Assembly: GCF_900184935.1 (NCBI RefSeq) | Contig: NZ_FXYE01000002.1 | Location: 62,001 to 126,000, forward strand | Reading direction: 5' to 3' | Length of the DNA: 64,000 nt | Origin: Actibacterium lipolyticum | GTDB taxonomy: Bacteria; Pseudomonadota; Alphaproteobacteria; Rhodobacterales; Rhodobacteraceae | Part shown: positions 8,802-18,409 of the stretch, piece after piece | Position numbering within the stretch: position 1 is the first letter of the stretch | Layout of the letters: the number at the start of each line of letters is the position of its first letter | The notes under the pieces: model-generated | The model's input: the letters and a program-made list of their open reading frames with translations, nothing else | The model's database searches: none | Told to the model about the DNA's origin: nothing | Made by a program: the position numbers and the translations under genes

Positions 8802-9017
8802 TCAGAAACGCCCAATGCGGCGGATCAAGCGTCCGGCTTGCTGAGCACGCTTTGCAGTCTGTTTGGCATTTCGGGCGCGAAGACGCTCTTCATGCGACAA
8901 CTCTTCGCCCCGCTTGCCGCGCTTGGCCGCGTAATCGATACCGGCGTCGATGCCTTTGTTCATGAAGCGGCCCAAGAACTGGCGCACCACCATGTTAATC
9001 AGTCCATTGGCATTCAT
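8802..9017 (-). CDS. Small conserved basic protein downstream of scpB
   Basis: A 71-residue, strongly basic protein with a hydrophobic or amphipathic N-terminal part (NGLINMVVRQFLGRFMNKGIDAGIDYA) and an Arg/Lys/Gln-rich C-terminal helix. GGAG lies nine bases before the ATG, and the gene starts 12 bp after the scpB stop, so it is the last gene of the argS-scpB run. No known family is recognised. It may be membrane- or nucleic-acid-associated, but that is only a guess from composition. Confidence 0.7.
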   Translation of the reverse strand: MNANGLINMVVRQFLGRFMNKGIDAGIDYAAKRGKRGEELSHEERLRARNAKQTAKRAQQAGRLIRRIGRF

Positions 9018-9029
9018 TAGACTATTCTC

Positions 9030-9677
9030 CTACGCGTCGTCCTCGAACATATCGACCTGATCTTCGTCACCGTCCTGCTCGTCATCGCCAACCTCGCCGC
9101 CAAGGCTGGGCGGTGGGCGGTTTTCCAGCAGGCCAGCAGCGCGCAGCTCTTTCAAGCCCGGCAGGTCGCGTGCGCTTTCAAGGCCGAAGTGATCCAAAAA
9201 GCTTTGTGTCACTACATATGTGACTGGACGGCCCGGTGTCATCCTTCGACGGCCAAATTTGATCCACTCTAACTCTAAAAGTTGATCGACTGTGCCGCGC
9301 GACACCGAAACACCACGAATTTCTTCGATTTCCGCGCGCGTCACGGGCTGATGATAGGCCACAATGGCCAAGGTTTCGATCGCCGCGCGTGACAGTTTGC
9401 GGGTTTCGACCGTTTCCTTTTGCATCAAAAAGCCAAGGTCCGGCGCGGTTCGCACAGCCCAAGCGTCGCCCACTTTCACCACGTTCACGCCGCGCCCTTC
9501 GTAACGTTTGCGCAGCATCACCAACGCCTCTGCGGCGTCACATCCGTGGGGCATGCGGGCGTTCAGATCGGCCACCGTAACGGGTTCGGCGGATGCGAAA
9601 AGGACGGCTTCCACCATCCGTTCCTGTTCGGCCAGCGGCGGGGCCTCGAACAGGCTTTGTTCTTCTTCCTGAGCCAT
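9030..9677 (-). CDS. scpB: Segregation and condensation protein ScpB
   Basis: A 215-residue protein with two winged-helix domains. It opens MVEAVLFASAEPVTV and carries the conserved LSRAAIETLAIVAYHQPVTR and the block from RGVSVSRGTV. ScpB dimers join ScpA and SMC in the bacterial condensin that compacts and separates chromosomes. Its ATG shares one base with the scpA stop (TAATG), indicating translational coupling. The acidic C-terminal tail is usual in this group. Confidence 0.94.
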   Translation of the reverse strand: MAQEEEQSLFEAPPLAEQERMVEAVLFASAEPVTVADLNARMPHGCDAAEALVMLRKRYEGRGVNVVKVGDAWAVRTAPDLGFLMQKETVETRKLSRAAIETLAIVAYHQPVTRAEIEEIRGVSVSRGTVDQLLELEWIKFGRRRMTPGRPVTYVVTQSFLDHFGLESARDLPGLKELRAAGLLENRPPPSLGGEVGDDEQDGDEDQVDMFEDDA

Positions 9678-10462
9678 TATTCGGACTTTCTGCGGATCTG
9701 GATGGGCGCGAATATTTCACCCTGTCTTATCTCAATCGCGCCGCGTTTCGCCAGTTCAAGCGACGCGGCAAACGTGGCTGCCGTGGCAGAGCGGCGCTTC
9801 TTAGGCTCGCTTTCCCAGCCTTCGGGCAGATAGCTGGACAGCCCCGTCCAGTCGCCTGCAAAGCCGATCAGACCCCGCATACGCACCAGCGCCTCTTCCA
9901 TGGTGTAGACCGAGTCGCGGTCCATCACGAAGGGGCGGAATTCGTCCTTGGTGCGGGTGCGCGCATAGCCCTGCATCAGGTCCAGCAGCGTCGCGGTATA
10001 GGTCACGCGGCGCACGCGGGTCACATCTTCGGGGATGCCGCGGGCAAAGAAATCACGCCCCAACTGGTCGCGCGCCATCAGCTTGGCGGCGGCGTCACGC
10101 ATGGCCTGCAAACGTTCCAACTGAAAGGCAAGGTGCGCGGCAAGCTCTTCGCCCGATGGCCCCTCGTCCGCTGGATCGGGTGGCAACAGGAGGCGCGATT
10201 TAAGAAAAGCCAGCCACGCCGCCATCACCAGATAATCGGCGGCAAGTTCCAGACGAAGCGCCTTGGCCCGTTCCACGAAGGCCAGATATTGCTCTGCAAG
10301 ATGCAGAACAGAGATTTTGCGAAGGTCCACTTTTTGCGTGCGCGACAGCGTTAGCAACAGGTCAAGCGGGCCCTCGAAGCCATCGACATCAACGATAAGC
10401 GCTTCGGCGGCCAAACGGTCGGCCACATCCAGTGCTTCGAACATGTCGTTGTTTTCAGCCAT
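9677..10462 (-). CDS. scpA: Segregation and condensation protein ScpA
   Basis: A 261-residue kleisin. The N-terminal SMC-binding region FEGPLDLLLTLSRTQKVDL is diagnostic, followed by ADYLVMAAWLAFLKSRLLLP; the C-terminal winged helix touches the SMC head. The ATG at 10462 (MAENNDMFEAL) is preferred because it overlaps the nagZ stop by eight bases, while the longer open frame lies inside nagZ. Part of the argS-to-scpB operon. Confidence 0.94.
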   Translation of the reverse strand: MAENNDMFEALDVADRLAAEALIVDVDGFEGPLDLLLTLSRTQKVDLRKISVLHLAEQYLAFVERAKALRLELAADYLVMAAWLAFLKSRLLLPPDPADEGPSGEELAAHLAFQLERLQAMRDAAAKLMARDQLGRDFFARGIPEDVTRVRRVTYTATLLDLMQGYARTRTKDEFRPFVMDRDSVYTMEEALVRMRGLIGFAGDWTGLSSYLPEGWESEPKKRRSATAATFAASLELAKRGAIEIRQGEIFAPIQIRRKSE

Positions 10463-11468
10463 CGCTTGCCTCAGCCAAGGTCGCCTCCCACGCATCAGTG
10501 AGGGCTTGCAGATCACCGGCCGGAGCTGAACGTCCGGCCAACGCGGCCTCGGCACGCTGTGCAGCGATTGGGGTGAAGGTGCCACTTGCCTCTGCGATCA
10601 CAATCATTTCGGCCATGTCGCCGTTGCAATGCAAGATACCGTCACAGCCCGCCTGAAGCGATGCCGTGCAGCGCCCGGCCATATCACCGCTAAGCGCGTG
10701 CATCGAAATATCGTCCGACATCAGAAAGCCGGAAAAGCCCATGTCTGTTCGCATCAGGTTCACCATCGTTGGCGAGGTCGTCGCGGGACGCTCTGCATCA
10801 ATGGATTCATACACAACATGGGCGGTCATTGCGAATGGCAGATCAGCCAGATCACGGAACGGGGCAAAATCCACCTCCTCCAACGTGCGACGTGGAAGAT
10901 CGACATGCGGCAGCTCAAGGTGGCTGTCTGCGGTTGCAGGCCCGTGCCCGGGAATGTGTTTCAGAACCGGAAGCACCCCACCCGCCAGCAAGCCATCCGA
11001 AACAGCACGCGCGATTTCAGCAACCCTTGCAGGGTCGGTACCGTAACAGCGGTTCTTCAGAAACGGATGGGTTTCGGCGCGGGCCACATCGGCCATCGGG
11101 GCGCAGTTCACGTCGATTCCAAGATCGCGCAGTTCGGCCGCGATGATCTGATAGCGCAGGCGCATGATTTCGGTGGCGCGATCACCCGCGTTCTGAACCT
11201 CTTCCAGCGGCGGCAACCATTTGCGCCATTGCGGCGCTTCAAGCCGCTGCACGCGCCCACCTTCCTGATCAATCAGGATCGGCGCATCGCGGCCTACCGC
11301 GTCGCGCAGGTCTGCCGTCAGGCGGCGAATTTGGTCTGGTGTGTCAATGTTGCGGGCGAACAGGATAAACCCATAAGGGTTCGCGTCTTTGAAAAACGCA
11401 CGTTCATCCTCGCTTAGCGAAAGCCCGGTGCATCCGAAGAAACACGCCCCAACTCCGGCCAAGCTCAC
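10455..11468 (-). CDS. nagZ: Beta-N-acetylhexosaminidase NagZ
   Basis: A glycoside hydrolase family 3 enzyme of 337 residues. It removes GlcNAc from anhydro-muropeptides in cytoplasmic peptidoglycan recycling. The GH3 motif KHIPGHG (Lys-His...Gly-His-Gly) followed by DSHLELP and the SDDISMHAL region are present. The start is probably GTG at 11468, since GTGA overlaps the stop of the SPOR gene by four bases; an ATG at 11489 is the alternative. AnmK, another recycling enzyme, is encoded at 38.8 kb. Confidence 0.92.
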   Translation of the reverse strand: MSLAGVGACFFGCTGLSLSEDERAFFKDANPYGFILFARNIDTPDQIRRLTADLRDAVGRDAPILIDQEGGRVQRLEAPQWRKWLPPLEEVQNAGDRATEIMRLRYQIIAAELRDLGIDVNCAPMADVARAETHPFLKNRCYGTDPARVAEIARAVSDGLLAGGVLPVLKHIPGHGPATADSHLELPHVDLPRRTLEEVDFAPFRDLADLPFAMTAHVVYESIDAERPATTSPTMVNLMRTDMGFSGFLMSDDISMHALSGDMAGRCTASLQAGCDGILHCNGDMAEMIVIAEASGTFTPIAAQRAEAALAGRSAPAGDLQALTDAWEATLAEASDG

Positions 11469-12430
11469 CGTGCCACCACCGGGATGCAATCTGCGTTCTC
11501 AGCCGTCAGCGCCGCGCAGAAACGCCGCGCATCGGCGATGTCGTTAAACCCAACTGCGCGCAAACGATAGAAGGTGCGCCCGCCGCTTACCGCCTTTTGA
11601 ACAAGGCGCTGTTTGCCGTTCATAAAGCTGGAAAAGCGCGAGGAAAGCCGCTGCCATTCGGAATGGGCCACATCTTCGCTGTCAAACGCGCCAAGCTGCA
11701 CCAAATTCGTACCAGCCGACACAGATGTAACGGTGATGTCTTTGGCCTGTGCGGGCGCGGCCTTTGCGGCAGCAGCGGCCAAAGCCGCCCGTGCGGCAAG
11801 GTCACCGGCGGGCCGGCGGGCTGGGCGCAACGAACGCGAAACACCCGGCACAGAGGCGGAAACGATTTTCGGGCCGGTTGGTTCAGGATCGGCCGTCGCG
11901 GCTGGCTCTTCGATCTTGGCGGTTTCGGCGAACGGTTCTTGCCCTTCGCTAACGCTGTTGGCGATGGCCAGTGCCGCAGCAATCGGATCAGCGGTCGCAA
12001 CCGGATTGGTTACCGAAGCCATTTGCAATTTCTCGGGCTCTTGTGGCTCTGCCTCTTCCAGCGTTGCTTCGCGCAGCACGGCAAGGGGCGCATCTTCGTC
12101 TGTCAGATCAATGGGGCGCGGTGCCAGCAACAAACGATCAGCAGGTGCTTCGGCCTCGCCGTCGGCGGCGACGCTGTTTACGGCAAGCCCCTGATGCGCG
12201 GCTTTGCGGCCACCAGGATCTTCGGGGGTCACGCGCATCGGCCCTTCAAGGGCGCGCACGACTGGCACGCCCGATACGTCGCGCATCGTCAGTTTGTATC
12301 CCCAGATCGTAAGCCCGGCCACAAGCGCGACAGAGGTCAGCGCCCCTGCCCACGATACAAGCCCTTGAACACTGCGCCCGTAATCGGGGCCTGTTTGTTC
12401 CTGAAAGTCGTCGAAATCTATACCAGCCAT
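11465..12430 (-). CDS. SPOR domain-containing membrane protein
   Basis: A 321-residue single-pass protein. The cytoplasmic N-terminus is short, a TM helix lies at about residues 23-44 (VSWAGALTSVALVAGLTIWGY), and a long acidic Ala/Pro/Glu-rich periplasmic linker leads to a C-terminal SPOR domain (last ~75 residues: NLVQLGAFDSEDVAHSEWQRL). SPOR domains bind glycan strands lacking stem peptides at the division site. The ATG at 12430 is preferred over a longer frame. Its position between argS and nagZ is conserved in Rhodobacterales. Confidence 0.88.
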   Translation of the reverse strand: MAGIDFDDFQEQTGPDYGRSVQGLVSWAGALTSVALVAGLTIWGYKLTMRDVSGVPVVRALEGPMRVTPEDPGGRKAAHQGLAVNSVAADGEAEAPADRLLLAPRPIDLTDEDAPLAVLREATLEEAEPQEPEKLQMASVTNPVATADPIAAALAIANSVSEGQEPFAETAKIEEPAATADPEPTGPKIVSASVPGVSRSLRPARRPAGDLAARAALAAAAAKAAPAQAKDITVTSVSAGTNLVQLGAFDSEDVAHSEWQRLSSRFSSFMNGKQRLVQKAVSGGRTFYRLRAVGFNDIADARRFCAALTAENADCIPVVAR

Positions 12431-12518
12431 TGCCGCCTCACTGCCCTCAGGACGGTCAACATGGTTGCCGCCCGGATCGTCTTGCCTGCCAACGCCCCGG
12501 ACGGTGTGCACCTGTTTG

Positions 12519-14264
12519 TCAGCGCATTTCTTCCACCGGGGTCACGCCAAGAATACCAAGACCGGCAGAAATAACAACGGCAACGGCCCGTGCCAGGGCA
12601 ATTTTCGCCTGACTGGTCGCGATGTCACCCTCTTGCAGGAAGCGAAGCTCGGGCAACTCGTTGCCGCGGTTCCACAAACCGTGGAAATCCGATGCCAGTT
12701 CGTAAAGGTAGAACGCGACGCGGTGGGGTTCATGCGTGCGGGCCGCAATCTCCACCAAACGCGGCCATTCGGCCAGTTTGCGGGCAACGGCCAGCTCTGC
12801 CTCGTGATCCAGCTTCGACAGGTCAGCGGCGGCCAGTGTGGTATCGTCCGCCTTGATCCCCGCCTCGGCCGCTTTGCGCAGCACCGAACACACGCGGGCA
12901 TGGGCATATTGCACATAGAACACCGGGTTGTCTTTGGACTGCTCCAGCACCTTGTCGAAATCGAAATCCAGCGGCGCATCGTTCTTGCGCGTCAGCATGA
13001 CGAAACGCGTGACGTCAGAGCCGACCTGATCGACCACATCGCGCAGCGTCACAAAGTTCCCGGCCCGTTTGGACATTTTGAACGGCTCGCCGTTTTTGAA
13101 AAGGCGCACCAATTGGGTCAGCTTCACATCCAGCGGAACACGCCCATTGGACAGGGCAGACACCGCCGCTTTCATCCGTTTGACGTAACCGCCATGGTCC
13201 GCACCGAACACATCGATCAGTTGGTCAAAGCCACGGTCGATCTTGTCATAGTGATACGCGATGTCAGGCGCGAAATATGTCCAAGAGCCATCGGACTTTT
13301 TAACCGGGCGGTCGACGTCATCACCATGTTCGGTCGATTTGAACAGGGTCTGCTCTCGCGGTTCCCAGTCTTCCGGGGTCTTGCCCTTTGGCGGCTCAAG
13401 CACGCCTTCATAGATCAGCCCGGCAGCGGACAGACGGTCCAGCGCCTTTTCAATCTGGCCCGTGCCGTAAAGCGACTTTTCGCTGTAAAAAACATCCATC
13501 GAGACGCCAAGCGCGGCCAGATCTTCGCGGATCAGGTCCATCATCGCGGCGGTCGCGAATTCGCGGAACTCTTCCAGCCATGCGTCTTCGGGCTGATTGA
13601 CATAGCGGTCACCATAGGTGCGCGCCAGTGCCTCACCCACTTCGATCAGGTATTCACCGGGGTATGTGCCATCTGGAAACTCAACAGCCTCGCCATGCGC
13701 TTCGAGGTAGCGCAGATAGACAGAGCGCGCCAACACATCGACCTGCGCGCCGCCATCGTTGATGTAATATTCGCGCGTAACATCATAGCCCGCATAGGCC
13801 AGCAGGCTGGACAGCGCATCCCCAAACACGGCGCCACGTGTGTGACCCACATGAAGTGGCCCGGTTGGGTTGGCCGACACATATTCGACGTTGATCTTAA
13901 CGCCCTGCCCCATCTTAGAGGTGCCAAAGGCAACCCCTTCGTTCAGCGCCGCGCCAACGATGTTTTGCCAGACCGGCGCCGTCAGACGCAGGTTCAAAAA
14001 GCCAGGGCCAGCAACTTCGGCCGACTGAACACGAGGGTCAGCGGCAAGTTTCGCAGCCAAGGCATCGGCAATGTCGCGCGGTTTCAGCTTGGCGGGTTTG
14101 GCCAGCACCATTGCGGCGTTGGTGGCCATATCGCCATGGGCCGCATCGCGCGGTGGTTCGACGGCCACATTGGCAAAATCAAGCCCTTCAGGAAGCGCCC
14201 CTTCGGACACCATCGCCGTAAGGCTTTCGATTACAAGCGCGCGCAGTTCGGTAAACAGGTTCAT
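12519..14264 (-). CDS. argS: Arginyl-tRNA synthetase
   Basis: A 581-residue class I synthetase. The HIGH-type motif is in [14 protein letters not shown] (about residues 112-125), and a KMSKR motif with GNFVTLRD follows further on. The C-terminal DALR anticodon-binding domain and an N-terminal Arg-tRNA synthetase domain ([19 protein letters not shown]) are visible. It charges tRNA-Arg and is the first gene of the minus-strand argS-SPOR-nagZ-scpA-scpB group, 88 bp before the SPOR gene. Confidence 0.97.
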   Translation of the reverse strand: MNLFTELRALVIESLTAMVSEGALPEGLDFANVAVEPPRDAAHGDMATNAAMVLAKPAKLKPRDIADALAAKLAADPRVQSAEVAGPGFLNLRLTAPVWQNIVGAALNEGVAFGTSKMGQGVKINVEYVSANPTGPLHVGHTRGAVFGDALSSLLAYAGYDVTREYYINDGGAQVDVLARSVYLRYLEAHGEAVEFPDGTYPGEYLIEVGEALARTYGDRYVNQPEDAWLEEFREFATAAMMDLIREDLAALGVSMDVFYSEKSLYGTGQIEKALDRLSAAGLIYEGVLEPPKGKTPEDWEPREQTLFKSTEHGDDVDRPVKKSDGSWTYFAPDIAYHYDKIDRGFDQLIDVFGADHGGYVKRMKAAVSALSNGRVPLDVKLTQLVRLFKNGEPFKMSKRAGNFVTLRDVVDQVGSDVTRFVMLTRKNDAPLDFDFDKVLEQSKDNPVFYVQYAHARVCSVLRKAAEAGIKADDTTLAAADLSKLDHEAELAVARKLAEWPRLVEIAARTHEPHRVAFYLYELASDFHGLWNRGNELPELRFLQEGDIATSQAKIALARAVAVVISAGLGILGVTPVEEMR

Positions 14265-14315
14265 ATCTGGCCATCCATTCCTTCGCCGCGGGGTTTACCA
14301 CGGGCAATCGGGGCG

Positions 14316-16142
14316 TCAATGGGCGGGCTGCTCGGGTTTTTCGACACCGGGCGGCACCATTGCGACAAGTACGGTTTCAGGTGGGGATCGGAATTCCTCT
14401 CCCTCGGCCAAAAGCCGCAGGTCGCCCGAAGGTGACAATCGCGCAAACAACACAGCCTCGGGGTTCTTTTCCCGCCAGTCTTTGATCGTGAACTCTTCGG
14501 TCAGGCGCGTCGTGCGGAAACCCCACCCTTCATCGACCATGCGGTTCAGTTCAAAATAGCTGCGCCCCGCCCCGATCGGCTTGCCGCCAAGTGTCGTGGG
14601 CAACGCGTGGCGTGTGCTTTCCTGTTTGGCACGCTTCAACTGGTGCACGTTTTCGCGGCCAAATTCGGGTGCAAGGTCTGTGGCCACCAGCGTGTTATAG
14701 GCGTCGTTGTCTGTTGCTGCGACAACCTTACCATAGCTCATGATCTCTACCCCATGTTCGGCGGCTTCTGACAGGATATCACCAAAGAAGATCGGCAGAC
14801 CCCCTTCGCGTGCCGAACGAAGCCGCGCACGGTTGGCATCCAGCACCAGCACCGGCACCTCAACCTTTTTCAACGCCTGCCCAAAGGCCGTCGCCCAGCG
14901 GGAACCCCCAACAAGCAGAACGCCCGGGATCTCTCCACCTGCCAGACCAAGCCAGCGGGCAAAAGGCGTGAGCGTAAAGCCGTGTAGCACAACAGTGGCC
15001 GCAACCAGCGCAAAGGCAAGCGGGCCGATACGTGCGCCATCTTCCAGCCCCAGCGCGGCAAGCCGTTCACCAAACAGGCCAGCAACTGCAACCAGAACCA
15101 CACCGCGTGGGCCAGTAAAGGCCACCAGCAACCGTTCGCGCCACGGCACCTTGGTTGCGACAAGCGACAGAAGAACCGTCACCGGACGCGCGACAAGAAT
15201 GATCGACAGAACGAACACACCCGCGCGCCAATCCAACTGGGCCAGCGTTTCGAATTTCATCGACGCTGCAAGAAGGATGAACACACCTGAAACCAGCAGA
15301 ACCGTCGCATGTTCTTTAAAGCGACGCAGCTCTGTGTAGCTGGGCAAATCTGCGTTCGCGATGACCAAACCCATGATCGTCACAGCCAACAGGCCGCTTT
15401 CATGCAGCACCGCATCAGACAGGCCAAAGGTCAGCAGCAAGACCGCGAACAGCACCGGAACCTTCATGTATTCCGGCACCCAAGCCCGGCGGAACGCACG
15501 GGCCAAGCCCCAGCCAGCAAAGGCACCCAAAACCGTCGCGACGGTCACGCCCAAGACAAGTTCCCACATGGCATGGGTAAGCGTTGTGGCGGTCTGCAGG
15601 ACCAACACAACCTCGAACGCCAGCACCGCGGCCAAAGCCCCTACGGGGTCGTTCACGATCGCTTCCCACTGCAAAAGCTGCGCGGGGCGGCGTTTCAGGC
15701 GCGCTTGGCGCAACAGCGGCGCAATCACGGTTGGCCCGGTGACGATCATGATGCCGCCAAACACGGTAGAGGCAGACCAGCCAAGCCCGGCCACATAATG
15801 CAACGCCAGCGTGGACAAAAGCCACCCCAACGGCGCCCCGATGATCACCAGCCGCCGCACCCCTTCCGCCGCATCACGCAGCGAATGAAGGTTCAGCGTC
15901 AGCCCGCCTTCGAACAGGATGATGGCAACGGCGATGGAAATCATCGGCCCCATCAGCGGGCCGACATCACGCACCGGATCGAACACGCCCAGTACCGGCC
16001 CGATGATCAAACCAGCCGCCAGCATCAGCACGATGGCCGGCATCCGCAGACGCCACGCCAACCACTGAGAACCAACGCCAAGCGCGCCCACCAAAGCAAA
16101 TGCCATCACGGGGGCCATTGCCCCATCAGCCGCTACTGCCAT
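14316..16142 (-). CDS. CPA1-type cation:proton antiporter with C-terminal RCK-like domain
   Basis: A 608-residue protein with about 12 membrane segments over residues 1-400, with the NhaP-like ILFEGGLTLN and a GPTVIAP/NDPVGALAAV pair corresponding to the ion-binding core. A cytoplasmic tail follows. It contains a TrkA-N/RCK-like Rossmann unit (VLLVGGSRWATAFGQAL...VLVLDANRARLRSA) that could sense nucleotide. It likely exchanges Na+ or K+ for H+. The ATG at 16142 is chosen over an upstream one inside the 64-bp gap with dgt. Confidence 0.87.
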   Translation of the reverse strand: MAVAADGAMAPVMAFALVGALGVGSQWLAWRLRMPAIVLMLAAGLIIGPVLGVFDPVRDVGPLMGPMISIAVAIILFEGGLTLNLHSLRDAAEGVRRLVIIGAPLGWLLSTLALHYVAGLGWSASTVFGGIMIVTGPTVIAPLLRQARLKRRPAQLLQWEAIVNDPVGALAAVLAFEVVLVLQTATTLTHAMWELVLGVTVATVLGAFAGWGLARAFRRAWVPEYMKVPVLFAVLLLTFGLSDAVLHESGLLAVTIMGLVIANADLPSYTELRRFKEHATVLLVSGVFILLAASMKFETLAQLDWRAGVFVLSIILVARPVTVLLSLVATKVPWRERLLVAFTGPRGVVLVAVAGLFGERLAALGLEDGARIGPLAFALVAATVVLHGFTLTPFARWLGLAGGEIPGVLLVGGSRWATAFGQALKKVEVPVLVLDANRARLRSAREGGLPIFFGDILSEAAEHGVEIMSYGKVVAATDNDAYNTLVATDLAPEFGRENVHQLKRAKQESTRHALPTTLGGKPIGAGRSYFELNRMVDEGWGFRTTRLTEEFTIKDWREKNPEAVLFARLSPSGDLRLLAEGEEFRSPPETVLVAMVPPGVEKPEQPAH

Positions 16143-16206
16143 ACTCGTGCTCCTAAAAATCGTTCTGTGCAGCTTCGGGTAAACGCCCGCGCGCTGCAAG
16201 TCTAGC

Positions 16207-17346
16207 TTACGCGCTGATAAGTCGCGCGTGTTCCTGCATTGCAAAACGGTCGGTCATTCCCGCGATGTAATCCGAAACGATACGGGCCAATTCGGTTTCG
16301 CTTTGCACCTCTTCCACGTCCTTGCGCCATTGTTTGGGCAACAAGCTGGGATCAGCCATGAACAGTGGGAACAGGTCATTCACCATGATGGTGACCTTTT
16401 TGCGCATCTCGACCACACTTGGCGCGCGGTACATGCGTTCAAACAGGAACTTGCGGATCACCTTCAGCTTTTCCCAAACCTCGGGCGTGAACTGCACCAT
16501 CGAGCGACCGGCGTGGCGGATATCGGCCGCCGAGGCCGGGTTAAGCGACGCAATGTTGGCCTGCGCCACGCCCAATACGTCTGACACCAGCACACCAAAG
16601 AACCGGCGCAGCGCCTCGTGGCGGCGACGATAGTAATTCAAGCCGGGGTATTGTTCATCGACCTCGGCAAAGCAGCTATCCAACAGCGGCAGCTCGGCCA
16701 ACTCGTCAGTCGAAAATAATTCGGCCCGCAGCCCGTCGTGCAGGTCGTGGTTGTTATAGGCGATGTCGTCGGCCAGGGCGGCAACCTGTGCCTCGGCGCT
16801 GGCGTGGGTGTGCAGCTCCAGATCGTGGCGTTCGTTATATTCGGTCAGCGCATAAGGCAGGTCGCCCGTGACGGGGCCGTTATGCTTTGCGATCCCTTCC
16901 AGCGTTTCCCACGTCAGGTTCAGACCATCAAAATCGGCATAATGACGTTCCAACCGCGTGACGATGCGAATGGCCTGCGCGTTGTGATCGAAGCCACCAT
17001 AAGGGGCCATCAGTTCGGCCAAGGCATCCTCGCCCGTATGACCAAACGGCGTGTGGCCAAGGTCATGAGCCAGCGCGACAGCCTCTGTCAGTTCAAGGTT
17101 CAGCCCCAGAACGTTTGAAATTGTCCGCGCCACTTGCGCCACTTCGATGGAATGCGTCAGGCGCGTGCGGAAATAGTCACCCTCGTGTTCGATGAACACC
17201 TGCGTCTTGTGTTTAAGCCGCCGAAAGGACGAAGCGTGGATAATACGGTCGCGATCCCGTTGGAAACACGAACGAAAGGCGCTTTCCTCTTCCGGGAACA
17301 GGCGGCCGCGTGTTTCTTCGGGTTTGCAGGCATAAGGTGCCAACAT
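16207..17346 (-). CDS. dgt: dGTPase-like HD-domain triphosphohydrolase
   Basis: A 379-residue protein of the dGTP triphosphohydrolase type 2 family. The HD metal site is visible: RLTHSIEVAQV, then AHDLGHTPFGHTGE (the HD pair), with a further conserved aspartate in ALADDIAYNNHD. The N-terminal RDRDRIIHASSFRRLKHKTQVF is diagnostic. It hydrolyses dNTPs to nucleosides and tripolyphosphate. The ATG at 17346 (MLAPYACKPEETRGR) fits the family; it is divergent from the Fe-S carrier gene. Confidence 0.93.
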   Translation of the reverse strand: MLAPYACKPEETRGRLFPEEESAFRSCFQRDRDRIIHASSFRRLKHKTQVFIEHEGDYFRTRLTHSIEVAQVARTISNVLGLNLELTEAVALAHDLGHTPFGHTGEDALAELMAPYGGFDHNAQAIRIVTRLERHYADFDGLNLTWETLEGIAKHNGPVTGDLPYALTEYNERHDLELHTHASAEAQVAALADDIAYNNHDLHDGLRAELFSTDELAELPLLDSCFAEVDEQYPGLNYYRRRHEALRRFFGVLVSDVLGVAQANIASLNPASAADIRHAGRSMVQFTPEVWEKLKVIRKFLFERMYRAPSVVEMRKKVTIMVNDLFPLFMADPSLLPKQWRKDVEEVQSETELARIVSDYIAGMTDRFAMQEHARLISA

Positions 17347-17423
17347 AATGATGTCCTTGCTTGTCGCGTCTCTTCGGCGTTCATATATTGGACGCGTCAC
17401 AGATTTGATACGGGATTTTATCA

Positions 17424-17753
17424 ATGGACCTGAACCTGCCACCACAGGTTACCGAACGCGCCTTTGCACGCCTTGCCGAAATCGGTGCGGGCGATCAGGG
17501 CAAAGCCTTACGCGTCGCCGTCGAAGGCGGCGGATGCTCGGGCTTTCAGTATGAGATAAAACTGGACGATGTGGCCGACGACGATCTGATCCTAGAGGGC
17601 GAAGGCGAAAAGGTGGTGGTAGACAGCGTGTCCCTGCCCTTCCTGTCCAACGCCGTGATCGATTTCACAGAAGAACTGATCGGCGCGCGGTTCGTCATCG
17701 AAAACCCCAATGCCACCAGTTCGTGTGGCTGCGGCACCAGCTTTTCGATGTAA
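17424..17753 (+). CDS. erpA: A-type iron-sulfur carrier (ErpA/IscA family)
   Basis: A 109-residue HesB/IscA protein. The three cluster ligands are C38 (GGGCSGFQY), C101 and C103 (SSCGCGTSF), and the family ending [11 protein letters not shown] is complete. It delivers Fe-S clusters to target enzymes. ErpA versus IscA cannot be separated by sequence alone here; the gene is solitary, away from isc/suf genes, which favours an ErpA-like housekeeping role. A short inverted repeat (17757-17780) follows. Confidence 0.9.
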   Translation: MDLNLPPQVTERAFARLAEIGAGDQGKALRVAVEGGGCSGFQYEIKLDDVADDDLILEGEGEKVVVDSVSLPFLSNAVIDFTEELIGARFVIENPNATSSCGCGTSFSM

Positions 17754-17787
17754 ATTGGGCGAGGCAGCGATGCCTCACCCGTTGATG

Positions 17788-18210
17788 TTATTCCGCTTGA
17801 AGCGTCGAGATATATTCGATCAGGGCAAGAATACGCCCGCGCACGAATGTATCGCTGTCATCGCTAAGGAACTCTCGCCCCAATTGCCGACCGGCTTGCA
17901 CCGAATACCGGTTGCCCCAGGCGGGCATCTCTCGGTCTCCGTGCACACCGGCGGCGGCGCTTCCGTCAATCACGGCATAAACGGACGCAACCGGGAAAAC
18001 CCCGCCGTTGTCACGTTGCAGGACGGTCAGATCGGGCGTTGGGCTGTTCAAAAAGCCCGCCAGATAGCCATCTCCGCGCCCAGATGCACCATGACATTGC
18101 GCGCAACTGTTCATGTATTCACGCTGCCCGATATCGATGTCCTGCCCAAAGGACGGCGCCATGAAGGCAAGGGCAACGATTGGGGATGCTACGATCATTC
18201 TAAAATTCAT
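17788..18210 (-). CDS. Small periplasmic class I cytochrome c
   Basis: A 140-residue secreted protein with a signal peptide at residues 1-22 (ending in APSFGQ) and one haem site CAQCH. The likely axial methionine is in GDREMPAWGNRYS. It probably shuttles electrons in the periplasm; the partner is not visible. The ATG at 18210 has a strong GGGAGGAG ribosome site eight bases upstream. Confidence 0.88.
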   Translation of the reverse strand: MNFRMIVASPIVALAFMAPSFGQDIDIGQREYMNSCAQCHGASGRGDGYLAGFLNSPTPDLTVLQRDNGGVFPVASVYAVIDGSAAAGVHGDREMPAWGNRYSVQAGRQLGREFLSDDSDTFVRGRILALIEYISTLQAE

Positions 18211-18409
18211 CTTCACTCCTCCCGATAAGGTTGACGTAAGGGAATGTTGACGAAAAATATTCGAATATGACCATGACACAGATCAACCGGTCATCTTGGG
18301 GGGTACCGAACGCCCCTCGCAATTCCTGCGTATTCGCATTAGGGCTAACCGGCACAGCGCCCCGAAGGTGCAACCCCGATGAAACAGCCCACCGGAAACG
18401 ACCCGCGAT
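18211..18409. promoter_or_regulatory. Divergent control region between cytochrome c and YhiN-type genes
   Basis: This 199-bp gap holds a perfect 12-bp palindrome at 18257-18268 (ATATTCGAATAT) and two TTGACG direct repeats near 18231 and 18247. They could be an operator or -35 elements for the cytochrome gene on the minus strand. No RNA gene is recognised. Confidence 0.35.

Noticed and set aside
12465-14435. Long plus-strand frame of 656 codons over argS
   Set aside because: Antisense to a complete ArgS with all motifs; long opposite frames are normal in GC-rich DNA. The translation has no domain-like pattern.
18340-18409. CGAAGGTGCAA-like stretch resembling a glycine riboswitch core
   Set aside because: The flanking helices and the second conserved block are missing, and the downstream gene is not related to glycine metabolism.
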